From assembly GCA_024698045.1 (NCBI GenBank), contig JAILRS010000032.1:1-63418 (forward strand): a stretch of 63,418 nt of DNA, given 5' to 3'. Below the pieces are notes generated by a model that was not told where the DNA came from, did no database searches, and worked only from the letters and a program-made list of their open reading frames with translations. The position numbers were made by a program, and so were the translations under genes. This document shows positions 61,859-63,418 of the stretch, one piece after another (the stretch's first letter is position 1; every line of letters begins with the position of its first letter). The DNA comes from Selenomonadaceae bacterium. GTDB lineage: Bacteria; Bacillota; Negativicutes; Selenomonadales; Selenomonadaceae.

Positions 61859-62896
61859 TCAATTTTTCTCGACGAAAGCCGATGCAGGTTGACCGCATAA
61901 CGGACAAACTTCAGGCGGCGTATCGCCTACATGTTCGTAGCCGCAGACGGTGCACACGAAAGTTTTCTGCGTAGGTTCGGATTTTACGGGCGCGGATTTG
62001 GTTTCGACTTTTTCGGTGAAGACCGAAGACGGTTGACCGCAGACGGGACATTTTTCGGGCGGTGTATCACCTGTATGTTCGTAGCCGCAGACACTGCACA
62101 CGAAAGTTTTCTGCGCAGGTTCCGAATTTACGGGCGCATATTTCTTCATAATGTTGTCGATGACTACGCCGTGATGAGCTTCCTGTTTTGCGAATACTTC
62201 CATTTCGTCCGCTGCTTTGGCAAAACCTGCCGCGCGAACCGCATCCGCCAACTCTTTGATTTTCTTTTCGCCTTTGTATTCGGCTTTCGCTACACCGGCA
62301 ACAAATTTCCAAAAATCTTTCGGGACTTTACCGTTAAGTACGGCGTAAAAACCTGCGTGGACTGCCTCCTGATTCGCCGATTCGATAAATGTTTGCGCGA
62401 CTTCGGGCATACCTTGTTCTTTCGCCAAACGAGCAAGCGCGTAATACATCATGACGCCATTGGCCTCACCTACAGCCAATGCCCCGACTGCATTTTCAAG
62501 TTCCGTGCCTGTCGTCAAATTGTGCAGACTTTCATCGTTCTTTTTCGCTTGGGGTTCGCGCGTGAATTTTTTGTACTCAAAGGCATGACCAACGCCGAAA
62601 TGAATGACCCATTCGGGTTTTTCGGGAATAGGAATCCAATAACCATACGCCTTACCGAATTCGCCGTCGTACGTGACATATTGCGCTTTGTTTTCGTCTA
62701 CAGCCTTATCGCAAAGGCAACCTTTGTGTCTGGTCGGTTCACCCATTGATGAACATCTGAGACCGACAGCCAGACCCATTTCCGCAGCTTTCTTGTTTAT
62801 CGCGACGATTTCGCGGCTCTTCTGCGTAATCATTACCGCCTCGGGGAAATTATCCCACATCAAATGGAATGCCTGAATAATTTCTTCGTTGCTCAC
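61859..62896 (-). CDS. PAS-like / rubrerythrin / double-rubredoxin protein
   Basis: 345 residues in four parts. Residues 1-110 are a PAS-like sensor domain with Cys48, Cys60 and Cys62 (HKGCLCD). Residues 130-252 are a ferritin-like rubrerythrin domain with ESANQEAVH and EMEVFAKQEAHH. Two rubredoxin domains have Cys267/270/283/286 and Cys315/318/331/334. The two rubredoxin repeats are close to identical and also resemble the one in the next gene. Likely a peroxide-reducing, self-sensing oxygen defence protein. It starts with GTG 62896 after AAGGAG. Confidence 0.87.
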   Translation of the reverse strand: MSNEEIIQAFHLMWDNFPEAVMITQKSREIVAINKKAAEMGLAVGLRCSSMGEPTRHKGCLCDKAVDENKAQYVTYDGEFGKAYGYWIPIPEKPEWVIHFGVGHAFEYKKFTREPQAKKNDESLHNLTTGTELENAVGALAVGEANGVMMYYALARLAKEQGMPEVAQTFIESANQEAVHAGFYAVLNGKVPKDFWKFVAGVAKAEYKGEKKIKELADAVRAAGFAKAADEMEVFAKQEAHHGVVIDNIMKKYAPVNSEPAQKTFVCSVCGYEHTGDTPPEKCPVCGQPSSVFTEKVETKSAPVKSEPTQKTFVCTVCGYEHVGDTPPEVCPLCGQPASAFVEKN

Positions 62897-62931
62897 ACGA
62901 ATCCACTCCTTAAAACATAATACAACTACAC

Positions 62932-62967
62932 AATAACCCGTCGCGGATACATTTGCAACGGGTTATT
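62932..62967. terminator. Perfect 10-bp inverted repeat, likely terminator
   Basis: AATAACCCGT (62932-62941) and ACGGGTTATT (62958-62967). The T-run is better on the plus side, but on the minus side it separates the ferritin-like gene from the rubrerythrin gene. Confidence 0.55.
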
Positions 62968-63017
62968 ATTTTTTACGTGGAAAAAATTTTTTTGTCGGAT
63001 AAATTATTTTCGGCTTA

Positions 63018-63418
63018 TCAAAGTTGTTTGACTAACCAATTTTCTTTACCGATGAGATTCACGAGCGCGAGTTGTTGTTCAATCCAAGCCATATCCTCTT
63101 CTTCGTCCTTGTAATAATCTTTCAACAAATCAAAGGAAGTGAAATCATCTTGTGCCGCGCAGACAATTTCTTTGAGCCATGCCAAACCGTCTTTTGAAAT
63201 TTGCAAGTCGTGTTTGAGATATTCGACAGCATCCTTGATGACGGGCGCGGAATTTTTTGCCTCGATTTTGACTTCGCAACCCAAATCAATCAAACGATCC
63301 ATAGCTTTGACGACATAACCGCGTTCTTCTTCGGCATGCGCCGCGTATTGTTCGGCAAATTTGTTGAGACCTTGCGCGGCAAAAATGTGAGCATGAATCA
63401 AATGACCATCCGCCTGCT
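63018..63418 (-). CDS. Ferritin-like protein (5' end outside window)
   Basis: 133 residues are visible. The frame stays open past the TTG at 63401 to the window edge (residues QADGHLIHAHIFA), so the start is missing. AAHAEEERGYVVKAMDRLIDLGCEV and the KDEEEDMAWIEQQL helix have the Glu/His pattern of four-helix ferritin-like proteins (bacterioferritin type). With the two rubredoxin genes downstream it suits an iron and oxygen-stress group. Confidence 0.75.
   Translation of the reverse strand, partial: QADGHLIHAHIFAAQGLNKFAEQYAAHAEEERGYVVKAMDRLIDLGCEVKIEAKNSAPVIKDAVEYLKHDLQISKDGLAWLKEIVCAAQDDFTSFDLLKDYYKDEEEDMAWIEQQLALVNLIGKENWLVKQL

Noticed and set aside
61931..62749. A 272-codon plus-strand open frame opposite the rubrerythrin gene
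   Set aside because: Its composition (Phe/Arg/Cys-rich) mirrors the antisense of the rubredoxin repeats, and no start signal precedes it.

Overview
The window is a gene-dense chromosomal segment with no rRNA, CRISPR array, transposase or prophage gene. Gene content and style suggest an anaerobic Negativicutes bacterium (Selenomonadales-like, gut or rumen type). The signs are a PTP-like cysteine phytase of the Selenomonas kind, a division block containing ylxW (DUF881), sbp (DUF1290) and ftsZ, the yaaR-holB-PSP1-trmN6 block, FabG/ACP/FabK-type fatty acid genes, an archaeal-type split glutamate synthase, a LonC-type protease, AhbA/AhbB siroheme decarboxylase subunits, flagellar genes and rubrerythrin-type oxygen defence. 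This placement is inference; no marker gene was searched.

Layout. 1-10 kb (minus strand): partial YqeG phosphatase, zinc-ribbon protein, tRNA-Gly(CCC) directly behind a flagellin gene, NADP glutamate dehydrogenase, a membrane-anchored MutS-family ATPase, two tandem GT-C membrane proteins and a GT2 glycosyltransferase. 9.9-16 kb (plus): argGH, a small membrane protein, then an envelope operon (ComEC-like metallo-hydrolase lipoprotein, DUF3006, AmiC-like amidase, GerMN lipoprotein). 16-19 kb (minus): ylxW-sbp-ftsZ. 19-31 kb (plus): rplI, LonC, an unknown protein, then a nitrogen block amt-glnK-glnA followed by a three-gene glutamate synthase. 31-35 kb: LPP20-like protein and the fabG-acpP-fabK operon. 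35-38 kb: recX, phytase, PTS EIIBC. 38.3-46.1 kb: a GDP-fucose/polysaccharide cassette. 46-47.8 kb: ahbBA, engB. 48-57 kb: a long plus-strand run (DUF512, fliI, fliJ, def, rimO, exported CinA/PncC, metallophosphoesterase, unknown, CydD-like ABC protein). 57 kb: a 6S RNA candidate, then yaaR-holB-PSP1-trmN6. 60-63.4 kb (minus): MBL-rubredoxin, PAS-rubrerythrin-rubredoxin and a ferritin-like protein running off the window.

Most notable signals. (1) Several mRNAs place a Shine-Dalgarno-like purine block (AAAGGNNGTGAA-type) directly in front of a stem-loop and the start codon just behind it: gdhA, the 13.1 kb lipoprotein, ftsZ, fabG, and in variant form acpP. The fatty acid operon has a separate RNA structure before each of its three genes. 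(2) Three genes (nucleotide-sugar dehydrogenase, PTS EIIBC, CydD-like ABC) lack a well-placed AUG/GUG/UUG but have an AUU or AUC codon at the right distance from a good Shine-Dalgarno. One of these overlaps gmd at a C6 run that could slip by -1. (3) The nitrogen genes act together: GDH and GS/GOGAT assimilate the ammonium imported by Amt under GlnK control. (4) Two adjacent genes have twin-arginine-like signals, one on a CinA/PncC domain that is normally cytosolic.
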